A DNA stretch of 64,000 nt from a virus. This document shows, piece after piece, positions 24,767 through 34,630 of the stretch (its first letter is position 1; each line of letters opens with the position of its first letter). Position numbers and translations under genes: made by a program. The notes under the pieces are model-generated. The model saw nothing but the letters and a program-made list of their open reading frames with translations, had not been told where the DNA came from and did no database searches. The stretch covers positions 1 through 64,000 of IMG/VR virus record IMGVR_UViG_3300022699_000217; one strand, written 5' to 3'.

Positions 24767-24978
24767 TTGGCCTGTACGATGAGGATGCCATCTTCGAGGT
24801 GCGCAAGATCCTATCGTGGCAGCCGATCCTTGGCGGCGGGTTCCGCATCGGTTGGTTCGAGACGCTTGATCTCACTCCGTGGGAAGCTCAACGCCTCGTA
24901 GAAGATTACGAGGAATCGCGCGGCGCAGAATTGCGGGCCTTTGCGAAGGCGTTCTCGGCGCGGCGCTCAGGAGGCTGA
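24742..24978 (+). CDS. -1 frame extension of the tail assembly chaperone (GT-like), 78 aa
   Basis: This frame is open to 24978, ends four bases before the tape measure ATG and reads AAPPWEGIIGLYDEDAIFEV followed by GGGFRIGWFETLDLTPWEAQ. There is no in-frame ATG between the upstream stop and this conserved-looking region; only an ATT (24766) after GGGAGGG, or a GTG far upstream (24652), could start it. Fusion through the slip site would give a 343-residue protein. Location directly before the tape measure is exactly where such GT-type extensions occur. Independent start at ATT remains possible. Confidence 0.6.
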   Translation, partial: AAPPWEGIIGLYDEDAIFEVRKILSWQPILGGGFRIGWFETLDLTPWEAQRLVEDYEESRGAELRAFAKAFSARRSGG

Positions 24979-24981
24979 CCG

Positions 24982-27474
24982 ATGGCGATGAATAATATGG
25001 GTGCCGGGTTTGTTCTGACAGGGGTTGACAAGGCATCGCCGGTCGTCAATCGCTTTCGTGGCACCCTCTCTGGGTTGAGGGCGGCCCTCGGGGGAGTCGG
25101 CATGGCCATGGCGGCCATCGGGGGCGCTTCGCTGAAGATGGGCAAGGGCATCACCGGCGGCTTAATGAAAGCCGCGGATGCGGCTGGTAACTTCGAGCAG
25201 GGCATCGCGTCGGTTGGCGCCGTCACAAAGGCCAGCACCGCAGAGGTGGAGGCGCTCCGTGACGCAGCCATCCAAGCGGGCATCGAAACGCAGTTCTCTC
25301 CAGATCAGGCGGTCGCGGGGCTCCAATCCTTGGCAACCGCTGGCCAGATGGCCACGGAAGCAACGAAGACGTTGATCCCCGTACTAGACCTCGCAGCGGG
25401 CTCCCTCGGGCAGCTCGGGGTTGCCGAGGCGGCTGAAGCGGTTGTTGGTACCCTGAATGCTTACGGCATGGAAGCTGATCGGGCCGCCGAAGTGACCGAC
25501 AAGCTGCTTCGCGTAACGCAGTTGACCAACTTTCAAGCACGGGATTTCGAGGCGGGACTCGCAAAAGCCGCTGCGACGGGCGGCATTTACGAGCAGAGCC
25601 TAAACGATGTGCTCATCACCCTGGGTATGATGCGCAACAGAAATATCGATGCGAGCAGCGCGGCGACGAACTACCGGGAAGCTCTGCGTCGGGTCGGCTC
25701 CGATGCGGGCGCGCAGAACGCCATCATGGAAGCCGGCGTCGATGTGTTCGACAAGCAGACGGGCAAGATGCGGGAGATCGTAGATGTGATGCTGGACTTC
25801 GACAACAAGACGAAGGACATGACCGCATCCCAGCGCAACATGCTGATCAACCAGGCGTTCGGTGCTCGTGGTATGCTCGCGTTTGCCGCGGTTCAAAAGT
25901 CCATGTTCACCACCATGGAGGACGGCGAAAAGGTCGTATACCGGGGCGCCGATGCCATCGACAAGCTACGTGAGCAGATGGCAAACGCGAAGGGCACGGC
26001 GAAGGAATTTCGAGAGGCACTCCTGGACACCTACAAGGGGCAAAAAACGCTCCTCGCGGGAACGTTGGACACCATCATGATCGCATTCGGCGAGCCGCTG
26101 GCCAAGCTGCTCAAGCCCGTGGTCAGCTTCATCATCGATTCGGCGAACAACTTGCTGAAAGCCTTTGAAAGCCTGCCGATGCCGGTGAAGAAGTTTTTGA
26201 CCGGCATCGCTGGCGTCGGCGGCACGCTCTTGACGGTTGTCGGTGGCTTCATCGTCCTGATCGGCGTGATGCGGATCTTCGGGGTTACGCTGTTCGGCCT
26301 GATCTCGTCCGTGGGCGCGTTCGTTGGCATCATGATTCCGCTCACGCTGTTAGTCGCCGGGCTCGGGGTTGGTTTCGTCGCGGCGTCAAAGGCGATGCGG
26401 AAGGAGACGAAGAACAACGAATCTACGTGGGAGATGATGGCGCGCAAGATCAAGTGGGCCTACCAGGGTGTCGTGCAGATTCTCAAGAACGGCGAGCTGT
26501 CTGCGGCCTTCACGAAGCAGCTTGAGAGCATGAACGAAACAGGCGTTCTCAAGTTTCTGCGGGGGTTCGAGGCGTTCACCGAGCGGATGAAACATTTCTG
26601 GGACGGGCTTGTGATGGGGTTCGAGATTGGCGTGGCGCAGCTCGGGCCGAACATCCAACGGCTCAAAGATGAGTTCGGTGGGATCTTCGATCTGTTTTCC
26701 GACGACCCAACCGGCGAGACGATGGAGAAGTGGGTGGACAACGGCATCAGCGCCGGGGAAACGCTGGCGTCCCTCGGCGGCGTCGTGATCGACATGTTCA
26801 CCAACATTGTCAAATGGGGCAAGGAGGTCTCGAAGTCGATGCGCGGCATGACCGCGACCGGCATCACGGCCTCCATAAAGGAGGCGGTGGATAACTTCAA
26901 CGACCTGATTTATGTGCTCAAAAAGGTGTGGGCATTTTTCAGGATGATCGGGCGCGCCGTCAGCGGTATTTTTAACGCCATCCAAACGGTGGGTGCTGCC
27001 ATCGGTGAGGGGCTCGGGTTCCTCGTTTCCGGTGCGGACCCCAACGATAAATCCGGATTCATACCGTGGACCGAAACCAAGAAGCAGTTCGGGGAGATGG
27101 TCAACGCCTTCGCCGGGGAGGACGTGTTCGGTGACGAGAAGCCATCCGGGCCACGGCAAACCAAGGCGGAACAGAAGCGGTTGTCCGAGGTCCGCACGAA
27201 GCAGCTCCAAACTCTGGCGGGCGATTTGCGCTTCGAGGCTGCCACGTTGGAGCAGGCCGCCGAGGACGCAAAGACAAAGAAGAAGCGCGAGCAGATCAAC
27301 GAGGAGCTGGCGCAGACCATGGCGAAGCTGAACACGGTTTTGGATCGGCTGGAGCGCAGCGGTGTCAAGGCCCAGGTGTCCTACGAGGCGGTTGCCGATG
27401 CGGCGAACCAACACGCCGCGAACGACGCCGGCAGGAATCTGAGCCCCAACCCTGAGTTGGCGATGGGATTTTAG
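24982..27474 (+). CDS. tail tape measure protein, 830 aa
   Basis: The N-terminal third contains the TP901-type tape-measure core: [60 protein letters not shown] and [13 protein letters not shown]. Hydrophobic segments follow around residues 408-470 ([39 protein letters not shown]), as is usual for tape measures that contact the host membrane. The remaining part is amphipathic and helical, ending in a coiled coil ([20 protein letters not shown]). Length would set a tail of roughly 120 nm by the usual rule (inference). Confidence 0.93.
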   Translation: MAMNNMGAGFVLTGVDKASPVVNRFRGTLSGLRAALGGVGMAMAAIGGASLKMGKGITGGLMKAADAAGNFEQGIASVGAVTKASTAEVEALRDAAIQAGIETQFSPDQAVAGLQSLATAGQMATEATKTLIPVLDLAAGSLGQLGVAEAAEAVVGTLNAYGMEADRAAEVTDKLLRVTQLTNFQARDFEAGLAKAAATGGIYEQSLNDVLITLGMMRNRNIDASSAATNYREALRRVGSDAGAQNAIMEAGVDVFDKQTGKMREIVDVMLDFDNKTKDMTASQRNMLINQAFGARGMLAFAAVQKSMFTTMEDGEKVVYRGADAIDKLREQMANAKGTAKEFREALLDTYKGQKTLLAGTLDTIMIAFGEPLAKLLKPVVSFIIDSANNLLKAFESLPMPVKKFLTGIAGVGGTLLTVVGGFIVLIGVMRIFGVTLFGLISSVGAFVGIMIPLTLLVAGLGVGFVAASKAMRKETKNNESTWEMMARKIKWAYQGVVQILKNGELSAAFTKQLESMNETGVLKFLRGFEAFTERMKHFWDGLVMGFEIGVAQLGPNIQRLKDEFGGIFDLFSDDPTGETMEKWVDNGISAGETLASLGGVVIDMFTNIVKWGKEVSKSMRGMTATGITASIKEAVDNFNDLIYVLKKVWAFFRMIGRAVSGIFNAIQTVGAAIGEGLGFLVSGADPNDKSGFIPWTETKKQFGEMVNAFAGEDVFGDEKPSGPRQTKAEQKRLSEVRTKQLQTLAGDLRFEAATLEQAAEDAKTKKKREQINEELAQTMAKLNTVLDRLERSGVKAQVSYEAVADAANQHAANDAGRNLSPNPELAMGF

Positions 27475-27488
27475 CAAGGAGCGGTAGC

Positions 27489-28157
27489 ATGGCATCCAAC
27501 GCAAGCGCACAGCCGAATTTACGAGACGTCTTCGGGCGTGCCGTCACCAAGGGAACGCAGGGCGTCAAGGGGTATGTGCAGAACACGCTTCTGTACAACG
27601 ATGAGAACCCTGTAGCGCCGGATACGCTCGAGCTGTGGTTTCGCCCGACGATGATCAATGAGCAAGTCTCCGCTGAGTACGACACGTCCACGCCCATCGG
27701 CATGTCGCACAGTTACCGCACGTTCCGCTCGACCACGTCCTTTGTGTACCGCTTCGAGATTTATTGGAACGCCCTGATGATGCTCAAGGAGATCGGGCGC
27801 GGACGCGAGGATGTCCCGCCGACGGCGGGCAACGGAACCAAGGAAGGCAGCGCGGACGACATGGAGCTGATTGGCCGCATGATCGAGGAGGACCGCCGCT
27901 GGCTGGAGGCCCTCACCCTGCCCGCGCAATCGAACGAGGGGCTTGTGGGGTCCGCGCCCCCGATTTGCATCCTAGTCATTCCGGGCATCGTGACCATGCG
28001 GTGTATGCTGTTGAACATTTCCTTCGACTTTGAGCAGAGCGACATTCGTGGCAACCACAAGATCTTGCGGGCGCTGACGACGTGGGAGGAAGCCCCGTTG
28101 TCGAGGATTACGATGCAAGATCAGGTAACAAACGGGTCATTCCGGAATTGGGGTTGA
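27489..28157 (+). CDS. baseplate / tube-associated protein, 222 aa
   Basis: The region DTLELWFRPTMINEQVSAEY to IGMSHSYRTFRSTTSFVYRF (about residues 45-100) resembles the tube-initiator or LysM-carrying proteins of contractile injection systems (Afp7/Pvc7-like N-terminus). A later beta-rich half (CILVIPGIVTMRCMLLNISF) also fits. It lies after the tape measure and before the short LysM-like gene, so in this phage the tube-initiator and LysM-type parts may be split into two genes. Confidence 0.6.
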   Translation: MASNASAQPNLRDVFGRAVTKGTQGVKGYVQNTLLYNDENPVAPDTLELWFRPTMINEQVSAEYDTSTPIGMSHSYRTFRSTTSFVYRFEIYWNALMMLKEIGRGREDVPPTAGNGTKEGSADDMELIGRMIEEDRRWLEALTLPAQSNEGLVGSAPPICILVIPGIVTMRCMLLNISFDFEQSDIRGNHKILRALTTWEEAPLSRITMQDQVTNGSFRNWG

Positions 28158-28159
28158 CG

Positions 28160-28495
28160 ATGATTTTCCCGACGAGCCGATACCGCTATTGCATTGAATA
28201 CCAGGATGACGATGGCAATGGGTACCTGGATGAGCGCGAGCCGTTCCGCTACCAGGAAATCGAGGACAATCGCTTCCACAAGGTCATCGACGGGGACACG
28301 TGGTGGGGCATTGCGGCGCTGTACTTCCAAGGCTTCCCGCGCGCCTGCGGGCTGTGGTGGTTGCTGTGCGAGTATCAGCCCGAGCCCGTCATCGACCCGA
28401 CCATCGCGCTTGCCCCCGGCACCGTGGTTGTCGTGCCGCCCATGCGGCTGGTTCGGATGGAGGTGTTCAATAGCGACCGCAGGAGATTCCACTAG
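28160..28495 (+). CDS. baseplate wedge gp53/LysM-like protein, 111 aa
   Basis: Starts at ATG 28160 just after the upstream TGA. Residues 10-95 read like a gp53/LysM-type baseplate protein: DNRFHKVIDGDTWWGIAALY, LWWLLCEYQPEPVIDPTIAL and a final APGTVVVVPP, the usual end of a LysM-like fold. It should help join wedges or bind the hub at the inner baseplate. The stop is directly followed by the next ATG. Confidence 0.75.
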   Translation: MIFPTSRYRYCIEYQDDDGNGYLDEREPFRYQEIEDNRFHKVIDGDTWWGIAALYFQGFPRACGLWWLLCEYQPEPVIDPTIALAPGTVVVVPPMRLVRMEVFNSDRRRFH

Positions 28496-29902
28496 ATGCC
28501 GTACCGCAATCCCCAGATATTTCTCCAGCCGATCAACATCGACTACGGCGACGACAACTGGGTAGACACGACGCAGCGGCTCCTGGATTACATCCGCGAC
28601 CGGATGATCATGTTCGATTTTTCAGATCACAGCGAAAAGATCGATGAGCTTAAAATCGCCTTTCACAATGCCGATCATGAACTGACGGACTTCCCGTCCT
28701 TCGTCGTTGGCCAAAAATTTCGAGTCGCGTGGGGGTGGCCGGGCAACCTATGCGAGCCGCGGCAGATGATCGTCGCGAAGCGCGAGCCGGGCGATCCCCA
28801 CGTGGTTTGGCTGCGGGACCCGATGGTCATGCTGGCGCAGCGGGCGGGTTACTACCACCGCAGCAACATCACCGATTCTGAATGGGTCCGCCAAATCGCT
28901 GAGGAGTGGGGCTATACTGGACCGCTTGCGCGCATCCAGGAGACCACTCGGCGCGGGGAAATCACGCAGCCCAAGAACCGCACCGATGCCGAGCAGCTTC
29001 ACCGACTGGCAATCCGGAACGGCTTCGAGGTGTACATCGACGGGTCCGGTCTGTACTGGGGACCGCGCCAGCTAGACGCGGAGCCCGTCGAGGAGTTCAT
29101 CTGGCGAACTGACCCCCGGTTCGGGACCATCCTGCAGGAGCCGTCCATCACGCAGAACACCGACCGTGGTGCGGCCCAGGTTATCGTCGAAGCGCGCGAC
29201 CCGCTGACCAAGGAGTCCATCACGGTCAAGGTGAGTGCCAGCACGTCGAACCTCACTGCGCTCGGGCAGGAGATCGAGCTGGATGATCCGGAGAACAGCC
29301 CTGGCTCGAAGCGCGTGAAACGGGTGTCCCGCATCAAGGTGCGTCCCGTTGGGTATATGACCGAGGACGAAGCGAAGCTATTGGCGCAAGCGTACTACCG
29401 CGATGAGATTCAGGGGATGTACAAGATCAAGTTCCCCATCATCGGCGACCCACGCATAATGGCGAAACGACTGTTTCGACTAACCGGGCATTCGAAGTCC
29501 TACGATGGGCTGTACTACATCCGGGAAGCGCGGCACGTTATCAGGCCGGGGCAATACACGGTGGAGGTGAACGGCGAGCGGGATGCGCTCACCGAGGTTC
29601 GGGTGGAGAAGAAAGCCCGGCGCCCCATCGTGAACAAGTTCCAGTCGCAGAGCACGACGGAGACGTCCAAGGACGAGAACACGGCTCGGACGCCGGAGGG
29701 CGAAGCGCCGCTCCAGCGCAGGCTAACAGTGACCATCAATGCGAGTGGGAACCCCACGGCGTCCTGGATGTTCGTAGCGGATGCCAACGATACGGTCGGG
29801 CAGACGCGGGATCTCACCCAGGAGGAGCTCGCGGCGCTTAGCGAAAAAACGCTTAGGACGCTCGCGCGGCAGGGGGTACAGACGACCCTGCCGGATGTGT
29901 AG
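28496..29902 (+). CDS. baseplate hub protein (gpD/gp27-like), 468 aa
   Basis: Residues 1-380 follow the gpD/VgrG-N hub pattern: MFDFSDHSEKIDELKIAFHN, a KFRVAWGWPG to MIVAKREPG barrel strand, an EWVRQIAEEWGYTG segment, NRTDAEQLHRLAIRNGFEVY, a Y-IDGSGLYWGPRQ strand and VEVNGERDALTEV near the end. The ring formed by three such copies accommodates the spike. A low-complexity C-terminal tail of about 90 residues has no evident homology. Confidence 0.82.
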   Translation: MPYRNPQIFLQPINIDYGDDNWVDTTQRLLDYIRDRMIMFDFSDHSEKIDELKIAFHNADHELTDFPSFVVGQKFRVAWGWPGNLCEPRQMIVAKREPGDPHVVWLRDPMVMLAQRAGYYHRSNITDSEWVRQIAEEWGYTGPLARIQETTRRGEITQPKNRTDAEQLHRLAIRNGFEVYIDGSGLYWGPRQLDAEPVEEFIWRTDPRFGTILQEPSITQNTDRGAAQVIVEARDPLTKESITVKVSASTSNLTALGQEIELDDPENSPGSKRVKRVSRIKVRPVGYMTEDEAKLLAQAYYRDEIQGMYKIKFPIIGDPRIMAKRLFRLTGHSKSYDGLYYIREARHVIRPGQYTVEVNGERDALTEVRVEKKARRPIVNKFQSQSTTETSKDENTARTPEGEAPLQRRLTVTINASGNPTASWMFVADANDTVGQTRDLTQEELAALSEKTLRTLARQGVQTTLPDV

Positions 29903-29914
29903 AAGGAGACAAGG

Positions 29915-30484
29915 ATGCCAGTCAGTGGCGGCAAATTTGCGGCAGATCAATATTGGGGCGTGTACGGCGGGACCGTGGCGAACCGGGATGACCCGGAGGG
30001 CCTCGGGCGGATCAAGGTGTCCATCCCCGGTCTCATCGACGAGGAGAGCAACTGGGCCTTGCCCCGCTCGGGCGGCAGCAAAAACTGGGGCAGCATCCAC
30101 ATCCCGCCCGTGGGCGCGGACGTGTTCGTTCAGTTCCTAAACGGCGACATCGACCACCCGATCTGGGAGCCTGGCCCGTTCGGGCTTGGCGAGGAGTTCC
30201 CGGAGCACGAGTCGGCAGATGTGTCCGTGTGGGGCGTTGGCCCGTTTCGCATGGTGATCGACAACCGCGAAGGTGTAAAAACGGCGACGTTCAAGATCGT
30301 GAAGACGGTCGCCGGAAATGAGGAATCGGTGTGCGAGCTGCTGTTTAACGCGGACACGAACAGCGTGCGGCTTTACGCCACTTCGGCGTTACAGGTGGAG
30401 GCCGGCGGCATCATCGACGTTGACGCGAGTGCCGTCCAGGTGCGTGGTCGCAAGGTGATGCCGGTCAATCGGCCGATTAACTGA
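29915..30484 (+). CDS. baseplate spike protein (gpV/gp5 OB-fold type), 189 aa
   Basis: Residues 10-90 match the gpV/gp5 OB-fold: YWGVYGGTVANRDDPEGLGR, IKVSIPGLIDEES, WALPRSGGSKNWGSIHIPPV and GADVFVQFLNGDIDHPIW are all characteristic. The remaining part (about 95-189) could form a short beta helix used as a membrane-piercing tip. No lysozyme domain is fused. It lies directly after the hub gene. Confidence 0.88.
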   Translation: MPVSGGKFAADQYWGVYGGTVANRDDPEGLGRIKVSIPGLIDEESNWALPRSGGSKNWGSIHIPPVGADVFVQFLNGDIDHPIWEPGPFGLGEEFPEHESADVSVWGVGPFRMVIDNREGVKTATFKIVKTVAGNEESVCELLFNADTNSVRLYATSALQVEAGGIIDVDASAVQVRGRKVMPVNRPIN

Positions 30485-30489
30485 GGTGG

Positions 30490-31266
30490 ATGATGGCGTT
30501 TCCCCCTGATGATTTATGCTTCCGGCTGCCAGAGGTGCCCACGGCTGACAAAATCTGCCTGCCGGGCGGGCTGTGCCTGGATTACATCTGGGACAGCATC
30601 GGCAAGGTGCCCCATGCGGCGGACATCCCGTTGGATTTCTTCTCGCAAATCGGCCCGGCGATGGCACCGTTGAAGCCGTTTTTTGACATGCTGGATACCG
30701 TGCTATCGCTGTTCAACTGCGTGAAAGCCATCCCGAATGCCATCGTCAAGCTTGATCCGACCGAGCTGCTCGAGTGCTTGCCCGCCTTGGCGAAGGCGGT
30801 GGACAATGTGCTCAAGCTGATCCCGCAGCTTTCGATCCCGAAGATGGTTATCGCCATCATCAAAAACATCGCAACGCTGCTGCGTGCCATCGCGTCCGAT
30901 TTGACCTACATCCAGAGCCAGATTCAGCGGATCAATGATATGGTGGACCGGGCTGCGGAATTGCAGGACCACAAGCTGAATGGGTTTTTGGTGTGCGCCC
31001 AGGATGATTTGGAGAAGACCACGCTCAGCACCGCCGAGGCCCTCCGCGGGATCGGGTCCATCGTGCTGGTGGTCAACATCCTTATGGGGCTCTTTGGTGG
31101 CCCGGAGATCCCGTGCTTCGGCGATTTGTTTACCGGGTCGCTTGACGCGCTGGATGGAGCCATCGATTTGCTCACCGGGCTCGCTGATTTGTTGACCGAC
31201 ATCGCCGAGGCAATACCGGACCCCGATCTGGTCCTTACCTTGGCACTAGGAGCGCAGAGGTGCTAA
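30490..31266 (+). CDS. hydrophobic helical baseplate-region protein, 258 aa
   Basis: Not recognised as a named family. It lies between the spike and gpW-like genes. It is strongly helical and leucine-rich with stretches such as DTVLSLFNCVKAIPNAIVKL and GIGSIVLVVNILMGLFGGPE, some of which could sit in or near a membrane. Cysteines are scattered (C10, C26, C33 and others). Two ATGs (30490, 30493) follow GAGGTG. A role in hub plugging or membrane contact during injection is possible but unsupported. Confidence 0.55.
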   Translation: MMAFPPDDLCFRLPEVPTADKICLPGGLCLDYIWDSIGKVPHAADIPLDFFSQIGPAMAPLKPFFDMLDTVLSLFNCVKAIPNAIVKLDPTELLECLPALAKAVDNVLKLIPQLSIPKMVIAIIKNIATLLRAIASDLTYIQSQIQRINDMVDRAAELQDHKLNGFLVCAQDDLEKTTLSTAEALRGIGSIVLVVNILMGLFGGPEIPCFGDLFTGSLDALDGAIDLLTGLADLLTDIAEAIPDPDLVLTLALGAQRC

Positions 31267-31278
31267 CCTGGAGGCATT

Positions 31279-31689
31279 GTGGCGAATGAAATCGAACAAT
31301 TTGGACGCGGCATAATCTGCCCATTTCAGCGTGATGGGAAGGGCGATTTTGCGAATGCGGGTGGTACGCGGTTGTTATCCAGCGACATCGGGGAACTGCT
31401 CGGGGTGCTCGGGCCTACGCCGACGAAGCCGGGGGAGCTACCGTGGCGCACGGAGATTGGAAGCCGGCTTCATGCGCTGCGGCATCGCAGGATGCATTCA
31501 GAGCTGGTCCGTGCGATGGCAGAACAGATGACATCCGGCCCCGTTCGTCAGTGGGAGCCGCGAGTGCGCCCTGGCCCCACGCAGGTGTCCGAGGATGGCG
31601 AGAGCACGATGCAGATCCGATTTTCGTATATCCCAGTCGGCAACCGCCAGGAGGCGACCGTCGCTCACGTGTTCACGGTGGAGGAATAA
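31279..31689 (+). CDS. baseplate wedge protein (gpW/gp25-like), 136 aa
   Basis: The GTG start at 31279 follows GGAGG. The sequence has the gp25/gpW pattern: GRGIICPFQRDGKGDFANAG, LLSSDIGELLGVLGPTPTKP, GELPWRTEIGSRLHALRHRR and then a beta-strand end. It is a conserved inner-baseplate protein that nucleates sheath assembly. Its stop is followed directly by the gpJ-like ATG. Confidence 0.88.
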   Translation: MANEIEQFGRGIICPFQRDGKGDFANAGGTRLLSSDIGELLGVLGPTPTKPGELPWRTEIGSRLHALRHRRMHSELVRAMAEQMTSGPVRQWEPRVRPGPTQVSEDGESTMQIRFSYIPVGNRQEATVAHVFTVEE

Positions 31690-33216
31690 ATGCCGATCTT
31701 GCCCGCATCAACCGATTATACCGATAAGGATTTCGATAGCCTGCGAGCGCGACTATTCAATCTGATTCAATCGGTGTTCCCAAACTGGTCTGTGACAGCC
31801 GTTGCCAACTTCGGGAACCTGCTCGTGGAATCGTTCGCGTTCATCGGAGACGTGCTCACGTTCTACCAGGACCAGCAAGCCCGCGAGGGGCGTCTGGCGA
31901 CCGTGCAACTGCGGAAGAACATGATCGCCCTGGCAAAGCTCATCGGCTACGATCTTCGCCCGGCGGCGGCGGCGTCAGCCGATGTGGTGCTCACGCTGAC
32001 CAACGCGGCGGATCTCGTCGGCACCGTGACCCCGGACCCGGCCGCGTTGTCGGTCGTCCTGCGAACCAACGAGATCACAAATCCGATTCGCGGTGAGCTG
32101 GTCGGTCCCGTCTCGTTCAACTTGGCGGCTGGGGAAACCTCGAAGACTTTTACCTGGCGACACGCTTTAACCCGTCCGACCTATGTGGTTGCGAGCACGG
32201 GCAAGCCCGACCAGGTCCTTTATGCCCCGTATACGCCGTTCCTCGCGGATGGCAGTGAGGTCGTATCGACCACTGCCGACGGCACGTTCACGCGGGTCGA
32301 GTCGTTCCTTGAATCCGGGCCGAACGATTTGCACTACGTTCGTCTGATCGATCAGAATGACCGAGCGGCCTTCCGCTTTGGCGATGGTCGCAACGGCAAG
32401 GTGCCCACCGGCGACATTCGGATCCAGTACAAGACCGGAGGCGGCATCGACGGCAACGTGGATCAGGACAGCCTCGTCTCCGTGGAGACGTCGTTCTTTG
32501 ACACGACCGGGCGACGTGCGTACCTATCGGCGACGAATCCGGCGGCGGCATCGGGCGGCGTCGCGCGCGAGGAGGTCGAGGCGGCTCGGGTCAACGCGCC
32601 GGAGAGCCTGCGGGTTCTGAACCGCACGGTTGCGCGCGAGGACTATGAGATCAACGCGCGTCGGGTCGACGGGGTGGGTAGAGCCCTCATGCTCACGAGC
32701 AACGAGGACGTCACTGTGGGCGAGAACCGTGGCAAGCTATACGTCATACCAAGCTCGGGCGGCACGCCGTCAGGAGCGCTCCTGGACGCGGTAAAGACGA
32801 TGTGCACGGTCACGTACCCGAACACGATAACGTTCCAGCTCGAGGTGCTACCAGCCGCCTACGAAACCATTGACATCGTCGCCATGGTTTGGCTGCGGGA
32901 GAACTACACCCCCTCCACTGTGAAGGCCGACATCCTCGCGGCGCTGGCGGCGTTCTTCCAACCGATGAATACGGATGGCACGGCGAACGACGCTGTGGAC
33001 TTCGGGTTTAACTACAAGGATGCCGATGGGCTGCCCGCTGGCGAGATCGCCTGGTCGGATGTGTTCAACGCGATTCGCGACCGCGCGGGTGTGCGCAAGC
33101 TTGATCAGGCGATGTTGCTTAATGGGGCGGTTGACGACGTATCGATCTCCAACTGGGAGTTTCCGGCACTGGGAACCGTGACGATCATCAATGGTGACAC
33201 CGGCACCGCATTGTAG
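31690..33216 (+). CDS. baseplate wedge protein (gpJ/gp6-like), 508 aa
   Basis: A full-length Baseplate_J-like protein: DYTDKDFDSLRARLFNLIQS to FAFIGDVLTFYQDQQAREGR at the N-terminus, FRFGDGRNGKVPTGDIRIQY in the middle and LRVLNRTVAREDYEINARRV to GVGRALMLTSN, the core motif of the family. The C-terminal part has the VFNAIRDRAGVRKLDQAML segment. It forms wedges around the hub with the gpI-like and gp25-like proteins. Confidence 0.9.
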   Translation: MPILPASTDYTDKDFDSLRARLFNLIQSVFPNWSVTAVANFGNLLVESFAFIGDVLTFYQDQQAREGRLATVQLRKNMIALAKLIGYDLRPAAAASADVVLTLTNAADLVGTVTPDPAALSVVLRTNEITNPIRGELVGPVSFNLAAGETSKTFTWRHALTRPTYVVASTGKPDQVLYAPYTPFLADGSEVVSTTADGTFTRVESFLESGPNDLHYVRLIDQNDRAAFRFGDGRNGKVPTGDIRIQYKTGGGIDGNVDQDSLVSVETSFFDTTGRRAYLSATNPAAASGGVAREEVEAARVNAPESLRVLNRTVAREDYEINARRVDGVGRALMLTSNEDVTVGENRGKLYVIPSSGGTPSGALLDAVKTMCTVTYPNTITFQLEVLPAAYETIDIVAMVWLRENYTPSTVKADILAALAAFFQPMNTDGTANDAVDFGFNYKDADGLPAGEIAWSDVFNAIRDRAGVRKLDQAMLLNGAVDDVSISNWEFPALGTVTIINGDTGTAL

Positions 33217-33224
33217 GAGGAGCC

Positions 33225-34622
33225 GTGGCAGACTTTCTAAATCCGTACTTCGCAGAGCCAGCGGCCTCGGGGGTCCCCGGGGAGGCGGAGGATTGGACCT
33301 GGTCGTCTGTCAGCGGGGCGGTCGCGTGGGCCGAGTTCAACACGGCGGCGTTCGTGGCCGCCTACCAGCGTGCACGCGAGGACTTTGAAGCCGGCTTCAG
33401 CTTGGCTTGGGATAAGAGCTACGCGAACGAGGCCGCGCGGTTGTCCGATGCCACGCTTACGCCTGCCGACATCGGCGTCATCGCTCGGCAGGAGGACACC
33501 GATACGCTGTACGTCCTCGAGCACGATTCGCCGCCCATCTGGCAAGAGGTTCCCTCGACAAACCATGAATGGGTCGATGCGCTCATCGCGGGCATCGTCA
33601 TCGCAGGCGTGTTCAACGGGGCGTCCAGCACCTTCGAGGCGACGCTGGAAACGTTCAGCGTTTGGGGCGAGCTGACGTGGCTCGTGCCGGGCCGCCCTTG
33701 GGTGGAGGTGCCGACCCTCGTGCGGCAGGATTCCAGCGGCGGGCTGACGCCCCCCTTCGACCTCGGCTTCCGGGGGTGGTATGGCACCGCGCTGCTCTCC
33801 AACGATTGGCTGCTTGGACAGGAGTCCTTCGAGGAGGGATGGGAGAACTCCCCGTTCGATGCGGCAGCGGTGCAGTGGCATCCGGGCACCGCGCCCGGCG
33901 GCATCCTGCGAAGCACCGCACTGACGTTCCCGATCACCATCCCATCCGGCAAGACCAAGTTCTTTGTCTGGCACCCGACGCTCGATGCGTTCTACCGCAT
34001 CACGCTGCCGTCCGGGGTGTACGCGACCGCCGCGGATCTCGCAGCGGAGCTCGAGACCCAATGGACCGCCGCCGTGGCACCCATCGCAACCGGGCTGGAA
34101 TGGGGGACCTGGTCGGAGAGCGACGGCACAGAGGGCATCACGTTCGGGCATAGCGGAGCGGTGTTCAACGAGGCGGCCATGTTCGGCGTGCATGTGGATG
34201 AGATCGAGGAGGATGTGCGCGGCCTGATCGGCTTGCATGGCCTCGGGCCGGGCGGCACCGGACCATCCTACGTGGTTTGCCAGGCGGATTATGCGAGCGA
34301 CTACCCGGTGGACGTCGATGGCGAAGATCGCATCCTGCTGGACCGCTGGAGCTATCTGGATTTCATCGTCGAGTGGGACGCGACTTTGTTGTTCCACGTG
34401 GTCGAATACGGCCAGGTCGGCGCGGTATTCAATGCGTTTTCTACGGGGCCGGACACGAAGCTGGAGACCTATCTGCTTGCCGATTGGTTCGGGGCAGGGG
34501 CAGTATGGAAGACGACGCCAACGCCGTCCGCAACCGCGCCGTTCTCGGGCGGGGTGGGCACGCTTGGCACGATTGAGAGTTTTGAATCCCCGGCGACCAA
34601 CTGGCCGGATGAATTGTACTAG
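33225..34622 (+). CDS. tail-associated structural protein, 465 aa
   Basis: Begins with a GTG after GGAGGAGCC. It has typical phage-surface motifs: FEAGFSLAWDKSYANEAARL (about residues 53-72) and QESFEEGWENSPFDAAAVQW (about 202-221), the latter a common 'FEEGW' unit in myophage tails. LTPADIGVIARQEDTDTLYV recalls the N-terminus of the 7092-9959 protein. Mostly beta-rich otherwise. Location amid baseplate genes suggests a role near the baseplate periphery, perhaps in fibre attachment. Confidence 0.6.
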   Translation: MADFLNPYFAEPAASGVPGEAEDWTWSSVSGAVAWAEFNTAAFVAAYQRAREDFEAGFSLAWDKSYANEAARLSDATLTPADIGVIARQEDTDTLYVLEHDSPPIWQEVPSTNHEWVDALIAGIVIAGVFNGASSTFEATLETFSVWGELTWLVPGRPWVEVPTLVRQDSSGGLTPPFDLGFRGWYGTALLSNDWLLGQESFEEGWENSPFDAAAVQWHPGTAPGGILRSTALTFPITIPSGKTKFFVWHPTLDAFYRITLPSGVYATAADLAAELETQWTAAVAPIATGLEWGTWSESDGTEGITFGHSGAVFNEAAMFGVHVDEIEEDVRGLIGLHGLGPGGTGPSYVVCQADYASDYPVDVDGEDRILLDRWSYLDFIVEWDATLLFHVVEYGQVGAVFNAFSTGPDTKLETYLLADWFGAGAVWKTTPTPSATAPFSGGVGTLGTIESFESPATNWPDELY

Positions 34623-34630
34623 GAGCAACC

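Noticed and set aside
24652-24978. Independent gene starting at GTG 24652
   Set aside because: Most of the first 100 bases overlap the conserved CPHCG end of the chaperone gene in another frame and encode low-quality sequence; a frameshift explains the downstream part better.
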